From Microbacterium esteraromaticum (GTDB lineage: Bacteria; Actinomycetota; Actinomycetes; Actinomycetales; Microbacteriaceae), in assembly GCF_016907315.1 (NCBI RefSeq), contig NZ_JAFBBS010000001.1, positions 2,170,001 to 2,234,000 of the forward strand: 64,000 nt of DNA, written 5' to 3'. Shown in pieces: positions 53,318 to 62,468 of the stretch; position 1 is the first letter of the stretch; each line of letters begins with the position of its first letter. The position numbers and the translations under genes were made by a program. The notes below the pieces were generated by a model, which ran no database searches, was not told where the DNA came from, and worked only from the letters and a program-made list of their open reading frames with translations.

Positions 53318-53686
53318 ATGAGCGCTGTCGACGAGATCACCCTCACAGGGCTGACCGTGTTCGGGTATCACGGGGTCTTCGACTTCGAGCGGCGGCAGGG
53401 TCAGGAGTTCACGATCGACCTCGCTCTGCAGCTGTCGCTCTCGGCGGCCGCGGCGTCAGACGACGTCGTCGACACCGTGCACTACGGCGAGCTGGCGGAC
53501 AGGGTGGCCGGCATCGTGTCCGGCGAACCGGTGAATCTGATCGAGACGCTGGCACAGCGCATCGCCGACGCGGCGCTCGAAGACGCCCGTGTGCAGAACG
53601 TGACCGTCACCGTGCACAAGCCGCATGCGCCGATCGAGCAGACCTTCGCCGACGTGTCGGTGACGATCCGCAGAGGACACGCGTGA
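53318..53686 (+). CDS. folB: Dihydroneopterin aldolase
   Basis: The 122-residue protein has LTGLTVFGYHGVFDFERRQGQEF, YGELADRV, LIETLAQRIAD and the C-terminal HKPHAPI, all typical. It converts dihydroneopterin to the hydroxymethyl pterin. It starts one base after folP ends. Confidence 0.95.
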   Translation: MSAVDEITLTGLTVFGYHGVFDFERRQGQEFTIDLALQLSLSAAAASDDVVDTVHYGELADRVAGIVSGEPVNLIETLAQRIADAALEDARVQNVTVTVHKPHAPIEQTFADVSVTIRRGHA

Positions 53687-54225
53687 TGGACCGGCGGCTC
53701 ACCCACCTCTCCGACCTTCCCGACCCGCGGCCGGGACGCGAACCGCAGGTCGCCGTGATCGCACTCGGATCGAACGAGGGCGACCGCGGCGAGATGCTGC
53801 GTGCGGCGGCCGAGCGGCTGCGCCGCCTGCCGCTCGTCGACGACCTCGTCATGTCGGACCCGATCGAGACCGTCGCCGTGAAGCCCGACGGCCCCGATCA
53901 CGACGCCCCGCCGTACCTCAACGCGGTGGCTCTGATGACCACTCGCCTCGCTCCGCAGGTGCTGCTCGGCATGCTGCACGCGGTGGAGGAGGAGCAGGGC
54001 CGGGTGCGCCTCGAGCGCTGGGGTGACCGCACCCTCGACCTCGACCTGATCGCCTACGGCGACTTCGCCAGCGACGCCGAGCACCTGCAGGTGCCGCATC
54101 CCAGGGCAGCCGAGCGGCTGTTCGTGCTCGAACCTTGGCTGAGCGTCGATCCCGACGCCGTGCTGCCGGGCGCCGGACGCGTCGACGAGCTCGTGCGGCG
54201 GTTGCGCGCGTCGGAGGACCGATGA
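53686..54225 (+). CDS. folK: 2-amino-4-hydroxy-6-hydroxymethyldihydropteridine diphosphokinase
   Basis: The 179-residue protein has ALGSNEGDRGEMLRAA (pterin site), the RTLDLDLIAYGD metal motif and HPRAAERLFVLEPW. It pyrophosphorylates the pterin for FolP. ATG 53686 overlaps the folB stop (TGATG); GTG 53683 is possible. Confidence 0.95.
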   Translation: MDRRLTHLSDLPDPRPGREPQVAVIALGSNEGDRGEMLRAAAERLRRLPLVDDLVMSDPIETVAVKPDGPDHDAPPYLNAVALMTTRLAPQVLLGMLHAVEEEQGRVRLERWGDRTLDLDLIAYGDFASDAEHLQVPHPRAAERLFVLEPWLSVDPDAVLPGAGRVDELVRRLRASEDR

Positions 54226-54686
54226 AGCGCACATCAGGAGCACTGCTCTTCGTGCTCGCGCTGCTGTCGACGGGCGCCGGCTTCGCCTTCGATCATCTGC
54301 TCACCGTGACCGGGCGGGCCACGTTCACCCCCTCGGGCTTCCTGCCGGTTCTTCTCGTGCTCATCGCGATCGCCGTGCTGCTGCTGGCGTGGCCGGTGCG
54401 CCGCAGCACCCGCGGCGGGCAGCGCATCGATCCGTTCCGGGCCCTGCGGGCAGCCACGCTCGCAAGGGCGTCGAGCCTGCTCGGCGCGATCATGGCCGGC
54501 TTCGGCGCGGGGCTGCTGCTGTTTCTGGCCACGCGGCCCGTGCCTGCGCCGGTAGGGTCGGTGGTGGCGATGATCGCCCTCATCATCGGCGCGGCGCTGC
54601 TGGTCGGGGTGGCGCTCATCGCGGAACAGTTCTGCACACTGCCGAAGGATCCTGATGAGCGACAGCCAGACGAACCCGCCCCGTGA
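54222..54686 (+). CDS. DUF3180 membrane protein
   Basis: The 154-residue protein has four membrane helices and a conserved DPFRALRAATLARASSLLGA segment between the pairs. DUF3180 genes regularly follow folK in actinobacteria; function unknown. It overlaps folK by 4 bp and the next gene by 32 bp. Confidence 0.92.
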   Translation: MKRTSGALLFVLALLSTGAGFAFDHLLTVTGRATFTPSGFLPVLLVLIAIAVLLLAWPVRRSTRGGQRIDPFRALRAATLARASSLLGAIMAGFGAGLLLFLATRPVPAPVGSVVAMIALIIGAALLVGVALIAEQFCTLPKDPDERQPDEPAP

Positions 54687-55476
54687 GCCGAACCCGTTCG
54701 CCCCGCCTGCGGAGAACCCTGCGCCTCCGGTGACGTCCGCGGCTCCGGCATCCGCTCCTCCGGCCCCGCCGATGCCACCTGCTCCTGGCGCGCAGCCCGC
54801 TGCTCCGGCAGCACCGCCTCTGCCTGCCGCCCAGCCTGCGCCTCCCGCTCCGTCTGCCGCGCAACCGGCGCCGCCTCCCGCGCCCGCCGCTCCGCAGCCC
54901 GCGCCTGCCGCTCCGCAGGCCGCGCCTGCGTCCCCGCTGATCGCCCCCGCCGTGCTCGACGAGGGCACCTACACGGGCATCCGCACGCCGCGCAGCGCCG
55001 CTGCGCTCGCGCTCGACGGCGCGTGGCATCAGATCTCACCGCGGTACGTCGTCTCGCAGTTCGTGCAGTACGCGATCGTCATCGTCCTCGTCGCGATTGC
55101 GGCCGTCGTCGCCGCCACGATGTTCGAGCAGACCTGGGTCTGGATCCCCGCCGGGGCGTTCATCGCGATCAACCTGATCACCCTCGCCATCCTGCCCCGC
55201 CAGGCGAAGGCGCTCGGCTACATGCTGCGCGCCGATGACGTGGTCTTCCGCCGCGGCATCCTCTGGCAGCGGATGGTCGCCGTGCCGTACGGCCGCATGC
55301 AGCTCGTCGACATCACGCAGGGTCCGCTCGACCGCATCTTCGGTCTCGCGCAGCTGAAGATGGTCACCGCTGCGGCGGCGACCGGCGTGCAGATCCCCGG
55401 GCTCACGCAGGGCGCCGCCGAGGCGCTGCGCGACACCCTCATCGAGGTGGCCGAGACCAGGCGGACCGGCCTGTGA
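54655..55476 (+). CDS. PH-domain (YdbS-like) membrane protein
   Basis: The 273-residue protein has a Pro/Ala-rich cytoplasmic N-terminus (~1-95), two membrane helices (~135-180) and a bacterial PH (bPH2) domain with DVVFRRGILWQRMVAVPYGRMQLVDITQGP. YdbS and YdbT-type proteins occur as pairs, and in Bacillus they confer resistance to the bacteriocin amylocyclicin. The long overlap with the upstream gene suggests coupled translation. Confidence 0.88.
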   Translation: MSDSQTNPPREPNPFAPPAENPAPPVTSAAPASAPPAPPMPPAPGAQPAAPAAPPLPAAQPAPPAPSAAQPAPPPAPAAPQPAPAAPQAAPASPLIAPAVLDEGTYTGIRTPRSAAALALDGAWHQISPRYVVSQFVQYAIVIVLVAIAAVVAATMFEQTWVWIPAGAFIAINLITLAILPRQAKALGYMLRADDVVFRRGILWQRMVAVPYGRMQLVDITQGPLDRIFGLAQLKMVTAAAATGVQIPGLTQGAAEALRDTLIEVAETRRTGL

Positions 55477-57143
55477 GCACGCCCGGAGCTTTCGACGCCG
55501 TGTCGGCACCCGAGACGCTGCCCGACGGCGGCTCGTCGTCGCTTGCCGACGGCGAGTGGCACCGGATGCATCCGCTGACGCCACTGTTCAAGGGTGGCCT
55601 CGCTCTGCTGGTGGTGGCCGGAATCGTCATCTCGAACATGCGCGACAAGGTCATCGGATGGGTGGTGAAGCTCTTCGCGCCCGCCGAGGCCGGGTACGTC
55701 ACGCAGAGCGGCGACCCCGTCGACTGGGTGCTCGAGAACAACCTCGTGCTGCTGGCGCTGGCCGCCGTGCTCGGTCTGGTCGTGCTGCTCGTCGCCATCT
55801 TCTGGTTCCTCTGGCGCTTCCAGCAGTTCCGCATCACCGGCCACCACGTCGAGGTCCGCAAGGGCCTGCTGTTCCGCTCGCACCGCCGAGCCCCGCTCGA
55901 TCGCGTCCAGGGCGTCAACCTGACCCGCCCGTTCCCCGCCCGGCTGATCGGACTCGCCAAGCTCGAGGTGGTCGGGGCGGGCAACGACGCGAACGTGCCG
56001 CTCGAGTACCTGTCGACCCCGAAGGCCGAGGCGGTGCGCGCCGACATCCTCCGGCTCGCAGCTGGGGCCAGGAGCGCGCGCCTGGTGGCATCCGGGTCCG
56101 CGCCGCAGCAGACGACCCGTGAGCAGATCGTCGGATCGATGAACGCGGGAGTCTCCGGGCTGATCGAAGGCGTCGATCTCGCCGACGTCGCGCCCGAGAG
56201 CGTCGTGAAGATCCCGACCGGCCGCCTGATCGGCTCGCAGCTGGTCATCGGCGTGCTCTGGTTCCTGTTCTTCGGCGCGATCTTCGTCATCTCGATCAGT
56301 GCGATGTACCTCGGCATGACCGCAGACGGTGAGAACCCGGCCGACATCGCGCTGGGCCTGGTCGGCTTGGGCCTCGGCATGGGCATCCCGCTCGTCATCG
56401 CCGTGGTCGGCATCACCTGGGCGCAGATCTCGAAGTCGCTGCGCTATTCGATCGCGTCGACCCCCGACGGTGTGCGCATCACCTTCGGCCTGCTGACGAC
56501 GGTGACCGAGACGCTGCCTCCAGGCCGCATCTTCGCGGTCGAGGTGTCGCAGTCGCTGCTGTGGCGGCCGTTCGGCTGGTGGACGGTGAAGATCAACCGG
56601 ATGACGGGAAAGAGCGCCGCTCAGCAGAGCTCGGGCAATGCGCAGCAGTTCAGCATCGTGCTGCCGGTGGGGCGCCGCGCCGACGTAGAGCGCGTGCTCG
56701 GCCTGGTGATGCCTGGCATCCCGCCGCACGAGATCGCGGCGATGTGGGAGAGCGGTGTCACAGGACCCGTCGCCGATGACCCGTACAAGACCATCCCGGC
56801 ACGTGCCGCCTGGCGTCGCCCCCTGTCGTGGAAGCGTCACGGCTACCGCCTCACCGAGCACGCGCTGCTGGTGCGGCGCGGCTTCCTCTGGCGCCGTCTC
56901 GCCGTCTTCCCGCTCGCGCGCCTGCAGAGCGTCTCGATCTCGCAGAGCCCCCTCGAGCGACTGCAGCGGGTCTCGCGCGGACAGGTCCACTCGGTGACCG
57001 GCCCGGTCACCGGACACCTGTCTGGCCTGGAGCGCGACGACGCGATCGCGCTGCTCGACGGCGTCAGCCGCGCGGCGGCGCACGCCGCGTCGAACGATCG
57101 GACCCACCGCTGGGCGGAGTGGCAGCAGGCCACCGAAGCCTGA
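55473..57143 (+). CDS. Tandem PH-domain (YdbT-like) membrane protein
   Basis: The 556-residue protein contains three bPH2 repeats interleaved with membrane helix pairs; signatures include VEVRKGLLFRSHRRAPLDRVQGVNL, ITFGLLTTVTETLPPGRIFAVEV and LVRRGFLWRRLAVFPLARLQSVS. It partners the preceding YdbS-like protein (GTG 55473, 4-bp overlap). A role in the membrane-stress or bacteriocin barrier is inferred from the Bacillus pair. Confidence 0.88.
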   Translation: MSTPGAFDAVSAPETLPDGGSSSLADGEWHRMHPLTPLFKGGLALLVVAGIVISNMRDKVIGWVVKLFAPAEAGYVTQSGDPVDWVLENNLVLLALAAVLGLVVLLVAIFWFLWRFQQFRITGHHVEVRKGLLFRSHRRAPLDRVQGVNLTRPFPARLIGLAKLEVVGAGNDANVPLEYLSTPKAEAVRADILRLAAGARSARLVASGSAPQQTTREQIVGSMNAGVSGLIEGVDLADVAPESVVKIPTGRLIGSQLVIGVLWFLFFGAIFVISISAMYLGMTADGENPADIALGLVGLGLGMGIPLVIAVVGITWAQISKSLRYSIASTPDGVRITFGLLTTVTETLPPGRIFAVEVSQSLLWRPFGWWTVKINRMTGKSAAQQSSGNAQQFSIVLPVGRRADVERVLGLVMPGIPPHEIAAMWESGVTGPVADDPYKTIPARAAWRRPLSWKRHGYRLTEHALLVRRGFLWRRLAVFPLARLQSVSISQSPLERLQRVSRGQVHSVTGPVTGHLSGLERDDAIALLDGVSRAAAHAASNDRTHRWAEWQQATEA

Positions 57144-57182
57144 CCCGCCGGCGGATGCCGCGCCGAGGCGGCACCCGCGGGT

Positions 57183-58736
57183 TCACTGAACCGCGCCTGG
57201 CTCCATCGCGGCGACCCGGTGGTGATCGGTGACGAGGTCTGCTTCGTCGCGGGGCTTGCCGCGCTCACCGGCCACGCGCACCTCGAGCGTCTGCACGATC
57301 GGCTCGGTGAGCCCGACCATCCGCAGATCGCAGACCAGTGCGCCTGTCGCGCACGGCACCGTCCAGCGCAGCGCCGAGGCATCGGGCGCACAGACGATGC
57401 GCGATGCGAGGGGCGGCGCGTCCGCGTCGGGTACGCCGACCTCGTCTGTCGCGGTTCGCAGGCGCCGCGTGCGCACCTCGGCCGGCACGTCGCGCAGCAC
57501 GTTGCGCGCGAGTTCGCCCGCGTCTGCCCAGGACTGCGGATGCTGCAGTGCGCGACCCGAGCGCAGCAGCTCGTCGACGCGTGCCGCCGCGGCCAGTGTC
57601 TGCGGCCATGGCCTGACGACAGCCGCAGGCGCATCGACAGCTCGCAGCACGTCGTGCAGCATCAGGCCGGCGATGCGCCCCGCCCCGAACGAGTCGGAGT
57701 TGCCGAAGGCGACCACCCCGATCCCGGATGCCGGATGCCAGCGCATGTGCGATGAGAAGCCGGGAAGGCCGCCGGAGTGCTGCACGATGCGCCCGAACCT
57801 GCGGTCGTGCTCGACGACCAGGCCGTACCCGTAGCCCGCGCCGTCGAGTTCGCGGTCGCCGAACTGACCGACCGCGGGGGAGATCAGCGTGCGTGCGACC
57901 TGCATCTCTCGTCGGGAGGCGGCGCTGAGCGGTCCCGGCGAGTTCGGCCCAGAGAGGCCATCGTCGAAAGCGGAGCTGAGGAAGTGCATCCAGCTGCCGA
58001 TGTCGTCCACGGTGCTGAACATGCTGCCGATGCACCCCAGCGCCCCCGTGCCCACATAGGGCTCGGCAGCGAAGGAGTCGCCGTCGTCGAAGGTGCGGAA
58101 TCCGTGTGCGAGGTCGGCATCCGGCGGGTAGAGATCGGCCGATGCCCTGGTGGCCGAGAGGCCGAGCGGGGCCAGCAGGCGGTCGCGGATGACGTCTTCG
58201 ACCGGGCGGCCGGTGACCGACTCGATCGCCCTGCCGATGAGCGACTGGCCAAGGTTGGAGTACTGATACTGGGAGCCGGGCTGCGCCGAGAGGCTGAGAC
58301 CCGCGCTGACCACGTCTCTCATGAACGCGCGCGACTCGCCCAGATGGTCGTCCCCCCACGGGTTGTCCTCGACGAGACCAGCGCTGTTCGACATGAGCAT
58401 CGACAGGGTGATCCGGTCTCCGACGGCGTGCCCGTCGATGCGCGCACCGGCGACCTCGGGCACCCACTGCGTGACGGGCGCGTGCAGGTCGAGCAGTCCC
58501 TCATCTCGCAGGCTCAGCGCCGCCGCGGAGAGGAAGCTCTTCGACATCGATGCGATGCGGAACACGGTGCCGCGCGTGGTCGGGGCGCCGTCGCGGCGCG
58601 GCTCGCCGTGTGCGGCGAAGGCCACGACCCGTCCATGACGGGTGATCGCCACGAGGGATGCCGGCGCACGCCGAAGCGTCGCCTCGTCGAGCCGGTCCGC
58701 CAGTGCGGGCTCGGCGGCGCGCAGCAGATCGGTCAT
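57183..58736 (-). CDS. Serine hydrolase, S12 (beta-lactamase / D-aminopeptidase) family
   Basis: The 517-residue protein has the SxxK motif SMSK (Ser63-Lys66), the second motif YSN (QYQYSNLGQ) and QHSGGLPG as the third, so the penicillin-binding fold is catalytically complete. No signal peptide is evident, so it is probably cytoplasmic. A ~150-residue C-terminal extension resembles the extra domains of D-aminopeptidase-type enzymes. Its start overlaps the dipeptidase-amidotransferase stop by 4 bp. In this operon it would trim D-amino-acid-containing peptides (inference). Confidence 0.87.
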   Translation of the reverse strand: MTDLLRAAEPALADRLDEATLRRAPASLVAITRHGRVVAFAAHGEPRRDGAPTTRGTVFRIASMSKSFLSAAALSLRDEGLLDLHAPVTQWVPEVAGARIDGHAVGDRITLSMLMSNSAGLVEDNPWGDDHLGESRAFMRDVVSAGLSLSAQPGSQYQYSNLGQSLIGRAIESVTGRPVEDVIRDRLLAPLGLSATRASADLYPPDADLAHGFRTFDDGDSFAAEPYVGTGALGCIGSMFSTVDDIGSWMHFLSSAFDDGLSGPNSPGPLSAASRREMQVARTLISPAVGQFGDRELDGAGYGYGLVVEHDRRFGRIVQHSGGLPGFSSHMRWHPASGIGVVAFGNSDSFGAGRIAGLMLHDVLRAVDAPAAVVRPWPQTLAAAARVDELLRSGRALQHPQSWADAGELARNVLRDVPAEVRTRRLRTATDEVGVPDADAPPLASRIVCAPDASALRWTVPCATGALVCDLRMVGLTEPIVQTLEVRVAGERGKPRDEADLVTDHHRVAAMEPGAVQ

Positions 58737-60574
58737 CGGGATGCCCTGGCCGCGGCCGCGGCGCGGATCTCGGCCGCGAATCCGGCGATGAGCGCGCGGC
58801 TGGCGCGCGTGTTCTCGTCGTCGACCGCTCGGGCCTCGGCGAGCAGCTCGGCGACGGGCCGGTCGCCTTCCGCCGGGGTGGTCGGCTCCTGCCAGCGCGC
58901 CAGGTCGTCTGCGCCGACCTCGGGGTGGAACTGCAGTCCGCGAACGTGTGCGCCGAGGCGGAAGGCCTGATTCTTCACAGCCGCGCTCGAAGCGAGCAGC
59001 ACAGCCTCGGGCGGCAGCGCGGTGATCATGTCCTGGTGGTTCTCGATCATGTGCGACGATTGCGCCAGGCCACTGAGCAGAGGGTCTGCGGCGCCGGCCG
59101 CAGAGGGCGTGATCAGTGTGGCTCCGCGCTCCTTCGGCCCGAAGTCGGCGCGCACCTCGCCCCCGGCGACGTGCGCGAGCAGCTGCCCTCCCAGGCAGAT
59201 GCCGAGCGTCGGCAGATCTGCCGCGATCGCCTCGACGGCGAGCGCCCGTTCCTGGGCGAGCCATGGTGCGCGGTCGTCGTCGTCGGGCATGAGCCCGCCG
59301 CCGAGCATCACCAGGGCGTCGTAGCCCGAGAGGTCGGCGGGCAGACCGTGCGAGCCGAGAACGGCGTCGACTGCGATGCCCTCCTCTTCGAGCCAGGCGC
59401 CCAGCCGGCGGGGCCCCGAGGTCTCGGCGTTGACGACCACCAGTGCGCGTGGCACCGTGGTGCTGTCGGATGCGGATGCGGATGCGGATGCGGATGCAGC
59501 GGTGCGCAGGGTCACATCGACCCGCGGCACGAACGACACGGGCTCGCCCGCAGAGCCGGCAAGGAAGGCCGCGTGATCGGCATCCGACGCCTCGAGCACG
59601 CGCAGCACGTTGCCGTGCGCGACGGCCTCGAGGTCATGCTGCGACCACCCGCGGCGGCGCAGCTCGTCGAGCAGATCCTGGTAGCGCGAGACGTCTTCGA
59701 GCCCGCCGGGCATGGCATCCGTGCCGTCGTAGTCGGCGCCGATCCCGACGGCATGCACGCCGGCGACGGCCCGGATGTGCTCGAGGTGGTCGGCGACGTC
59801 GGCGATCCCCACCGGCGGCGCTTCGCCGATCTCGCCCGCCTCGACCCATTCGCGCCGCGCCTGCGAGAGGAACGACGGGACGAACGCGACCATGACCACG
59901 CCGTCGCGCTCGCCGATCGCGGCGAGCACATCGTCGGGCACGTTGCGCGGGTGATCGCACAGGGCGAGTGCGCACGAGTGGCTGACCATCACCGGCCGCG
60001 TGCTGACCGCGAGCGCATCGCGCATGGTCGCGGGTGAGACGTGGGCGAGGTCCACGAGCATCCCGATGCGATTCATCTCGCGCACGACGTCGCGGCCGAA
60101 CTCGGTGAGTCCGCCATGCCTGGCCTCGTCGGTGGCGGAGTCGGCCCAGTCGATCGTGCGCGACCACGTGAGGGTCATGTATCGCGCGCCGAGCCGAGCG
60201 TACTGGCGCAGCACGGCCAGCGACCCGTCGATCTGCGCACCGCCCTCGATGCCGATGAGCGATGCGAGCCGGCCGGAGCCGAAGGCGCCTCGCACCTCGC
60301 GGGCATTCCGTGCGGCCACGAGCCGGTCGGGATGGGCATCGATCAGACGCTGCACGAAGTCGATCTGCTCGAGCGTGGCCGTCACCTGCTCGGCCCCGCT
60401 CAGGGCCGGATCGACCCACACCGACCAGAACTGACCGGCAACGCCACCCTCGTCGAGCCGCGGAAGGTCGGTGTGCAGCGCCGGGACGCGGGCATCCAGT
60501 CCCTGCACGGCATACCCGAAGCCCTCACGGCGGGCCCATGCCAGGTCGTTGTGTCCGTCGATGACGGGGATCAT
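58733..60574 (-). CDS. Fusion of M19 membrane-type dipeptidase and class I glutamine amidotransferase
   Basis: In this 613-residue protein, residues ~1-360 are an M19 dipeptidase with zinc ligands in IDGHNDLAW, IGIEGG, VDLAHVS and VSHSCA. Residues ~380-600 are a class I amidotransferase with nucleophile GICLGGQ (Cys ~460) and FHPEV (~549). Both active sites look complete. M19 enzymes split dipeptides, including those with a C-terminal D-residue. An Ala-Ser repeat linker joins the halves. No frameshift separates them. ATG 60574 has GAGGGAG upstream and is preferred over ATG 60595. I am not aware of this fusion being characterised. Confidence 0.88.
   Translation of the reverse strand: MIPVIDGHNDLAWARREGFGYAVQGLDARVPALHTDLPRLDEGGVAGQFWSVWVDPALSGAEQVTATLEQIDFVQRLIDAHPDRLVAARNAREVRGAFGSGRLASLIGIEGGAQIDGSLAVLRQYARLGARYMTLTWSRTIDWADSATDEARHGGLTEFGRDVVREMNRIGMLVDLAHVSPATMRDALAVSTRPVMVSHSCALALCDHPRNVPDDVLAAIGERDGVVMVAFVPSFLSQARREWVEAGEIGEAPPVGIADVADHLEHIRAVAGVHAVGIGADYDGTDAMPGGLEDVSRYQDLLDELRRRGWSQHDLEAVAHGNVLRVLEASDADHAAFLAGSAGEPVSFVPRVDVTLRTAASASASASASDSTTVPRALVVVNAETSGPRRLGAWLEEEGIAVDAVLGSHGLPADLSGYDALVMLGGGLMPDDDDRAPWLAQERALAVEAIAADLPTLGICLGGQLLAHVAGGEVRADFGPKERGATLITPSAAGAADPLLSGLAQSSHMIENHQDMITALPPEAVLLASSAAVKNQAFRLGAHVRGLQFHPEVGADDLARWQEPTTPAEGDRPVAELLAEARAVDDENTRASRALIAGFAAEIRAAAAARASR
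59468..59497. repeat. Hexanucleotide microsatellite (GGATGC)x5
   Basis: Five perfect units encode five Ala-Ser pairs in the linker of the dipeptidase-amidotransferase fusion. Slippage would change linker length by two residues without breaking the frame. Confidence 0.95.
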
Positions 60575-60636
60575 GCTCTCTCCCTCTCTCTGCATGCCTC
60601 AGTCTGCCTGCATGCGCCGGGCTCCCTCCGCAGGGC

Positions 60637-61755
60637 TCAGGCCGCTGCGGTGTCGAACGTCCGCGACGTGTTGTGCCGCACCCACTCCTCGTCGACCTCG
60701 TGGCCGATGCCCGGCGCGGTCGGGACGCTCACCCGGCCGGCGTGCGCCACGATCGCCGGGACGACGACGTCGCGCGCGAAGTACTTGTCCGATCCCGAGA
60801 CGTCAGACGGCAGGACGAAGTTCGGCATGGCCGAGAGCGCGACGTTGGCGGCCCGGCCGACGCCGAATTCGTGCATCCCTCCGCACCAGACCGGGATGCC
60901 CGCGTCGGCGGCGAGGTCGTGCGCCTCTCGCGCAACGGTGAGCCCGCCCATGCGCGACACCTTGATGTTGAGCACCCGCCCGGCGTCCAGCGCGAGCATC
61001 GTGCGCAGATCCCCCAGATCGACGACCGACTCGTCGAGGCAGATCGGCGTGCTCAGAGCCTGCTGCAGGCGTGCGTGCGCGACGAAGTCGCGGGGCGCGA
61101 ACGGCTGCTCGATCATCGTCAGCCGCTCGTCGTCGAGCGCACGGAAGACCGCGGCCGCAGCGTCGTCGTCAGGGTAGGCGCCGTTCGCGTCGACATGCAG
61201 ATCGAGATCAGGATGCGCCGAGCGCACCGCCCGCACGGGCTCGAGATCCCACCCGGGGGCGATCTTCAGCTTGACGCGCCCGTAGCCCGCGTCCGTCTGG
61301 CGCTGCACCTGCGCGAGCAGGGCATCGATGCCCGGTTCGATGCCGAGCGACACACCGGCGACGACCTCGGTGCGGGTGCCGCCGAGTGCCGTCGCCAGCG
61401 AGACGCCGAGATCGCGGGCATGCAGATCCCACGCGGCCGCCGAGAACCCGGCCTTCGCGAACTCGTGGCCTCGCACGCGCTGCCACTGCGACTCGAGCTG
61501 AGCCGGGGTGTCCCACTCGGCCCCGAGCGCCGCGGGCACGAGGTACCGCAGGGCGATCGACCACGCCGTCGCCGTCGTCTCCGAGCCGTAGTACGGGTCG
61601 GCAGGAGACGCGATCTCGCCCCAGCCCGTGCGGCCGTCGGCGTCGGTCGCCGCGACGAGGATGTGGTCGAGGTGCGTCTTGCGGTGCGAGCTCGTCTCGA
61701 AGCCGTGCACCAGGGGAAGCGAGACCTCGAAGAGGCGAAGGCGGTCGATTCTCAT
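60637..61755 (-). CDS. Enolase-superfamily N-succinylamino acid racemase / o-succinylbenzoate synthase
   Basis: The 372-residue TIM-barrel enzyme has the muconate-lactonising subgroup residues: KxK in GRVKLKIAPGW (~163-165), metal ligands in HVDANGAY, MIEQPF and CLDESV, and the opposite lysine in LNIKVSRMGG (~263). Members catalyse o-succinylbenzoate synthesis (menaquinone) or racemise N-succinylamino acids. No other men genes are near. A COG3375-like GNAT gene and an M20 peptidase gene are, so the racemase role is favoured. It overlaps the upstream SIS gene by 4 bp. Confidence 0.88.
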   Translation of the reverse strand: MRIDRLRLFEVSLPLVHGFETSSHRKTHLDHILVAATDADGRTGWGEIASPADPYYGSETTATAWSIALRYLVPAALGAEWDTPAQLESQWQRVRGHEFAKAGFSAAAWDLHARDLGVSLATALGGTRTEVVAGVSLGIEPGIDALLAQVQRQTDAGYGRVKLKIAPGWDLEPVRAVRSAHPDLDLHVDANGAYPDDDAAAAVFRALDDERLTMIEQPFAPRDFVAHARLQQALSTPICLDESVVDLGDLRTMLALDAGRVLNIKVSRMGGLTVAREAHDLAADAGIPVWCGGMHEFGVGRAANVALSAMPNFVLPSDVSGSDKYFARDVVVPAIVAHAGRVSVPTAPGIGHEVDEEWVRHNTSRTFDTAAA

Positions 61756-62468
61756 TCGATCTCCGGTTCGTTCAGGGCTTCCCCCGCCGCGCTCGGCCGG
61801 TACAGCCCGAGGTCGGAGCCGAATCGGTCGCGGACGGCGAGGCGGCGACGCGCGCCCTTCGCACTCGCCGTCGTGAGAGTCGAGAGCAGATGGCAGACGG
61901 CAGCGACGGACGTGGGTGAGTCTGCGTACGACGCCGACCCGGTGTGCACGCGGATCAGCGACGACGCGACCCCGGCGAGCGGGGCGTCCTCGCTGTCGGT
62001 GATCACCAGCAGCTCGCCTCCCGCCTCACGGAACAGCTCGCCGAACCGCACCGTCTCCTCGCGGTAGCGGCGCATCGAGAAGACCACGAGCACGTCGCTC
62101 GCGCGCACATCCGTCAGCACGGTCAGGGGCGTGAGCGCGCGACCGTCGACGAGGAACACATTCGAAAGGGTCGCCGAGAGGTCGGCGCCGAGCAGCTCGG
62201 CGTACGCGGCCGCCTTGCCCAGACCCCCGATGTACCGACGGCGAGCCCCGAGGATCAGCGCGGCGGCGCGAGGCACGTCGCCCGTGCGCGACAACTCGTC
62301 GAAGGTGCGGGCGAGCGATCGCGTCTCGGCCTCGATCACCCGGGCCTGCAGCGCCTCTGCCGACACGTTGGTGCGGATGCGCTGACCGAAGCGCTCTCCG
62401 GGCGAGACCAGCTCGCGGTCATGGTCGTTCTCGTCTTCGTGAACATCGGTGCCGGTCCGCGTCGTCAT
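61752..62468 (-). CDS. SIS-domain protein related to RpiR/MurR regulators but lacking the HTH
   Basis: In this 238-residue protein, residues ~60-200 form the SIS phosphosugar-binding domain of RpiR-type regulators (RRYIGGLGKAAAYAELLGADL, VLVVFSMRRYREETVRF, LLVITDSEDAPLAGVASSLI). RpiR proteins normally have an ~80-residue N-terminal helix-turn-helix. Here only ~60 polar, acidic residues precede the SIS linker and no recognition helix is visible. ATG 62468 overlaps the GNAT stop. It may be an enzyme or ligand sensor acting without DNA binding, or a decayed regulator. Confidence 0.8.
   Translation of the reverse strand: MTTRTGTDVHEDENDHDRELVSPGERFGQRIRTNVSAEALQARVIEAETRSLARTFDELSRTGDVPRAAALILGARRRYIGGLGKAAAYAELLGADLSATLSNVFLVDGRALTPLTVLTDVRASDVLVVFSMRRYREETVRFGELFREAGGELLVITDSEDAPLAGVASSLIRVHTGSASYADSPTSVAAVCHLLSTLTTASAKGARRRLAVRDRFGSDLGLYRPSAAGEALNEPEIE

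Noticed and set aside
59468..59497. Microsatellite as a phase-variation switch
   Set aside because: The unit is six bases, so slippage keeps the frame. At most it changes linker length.
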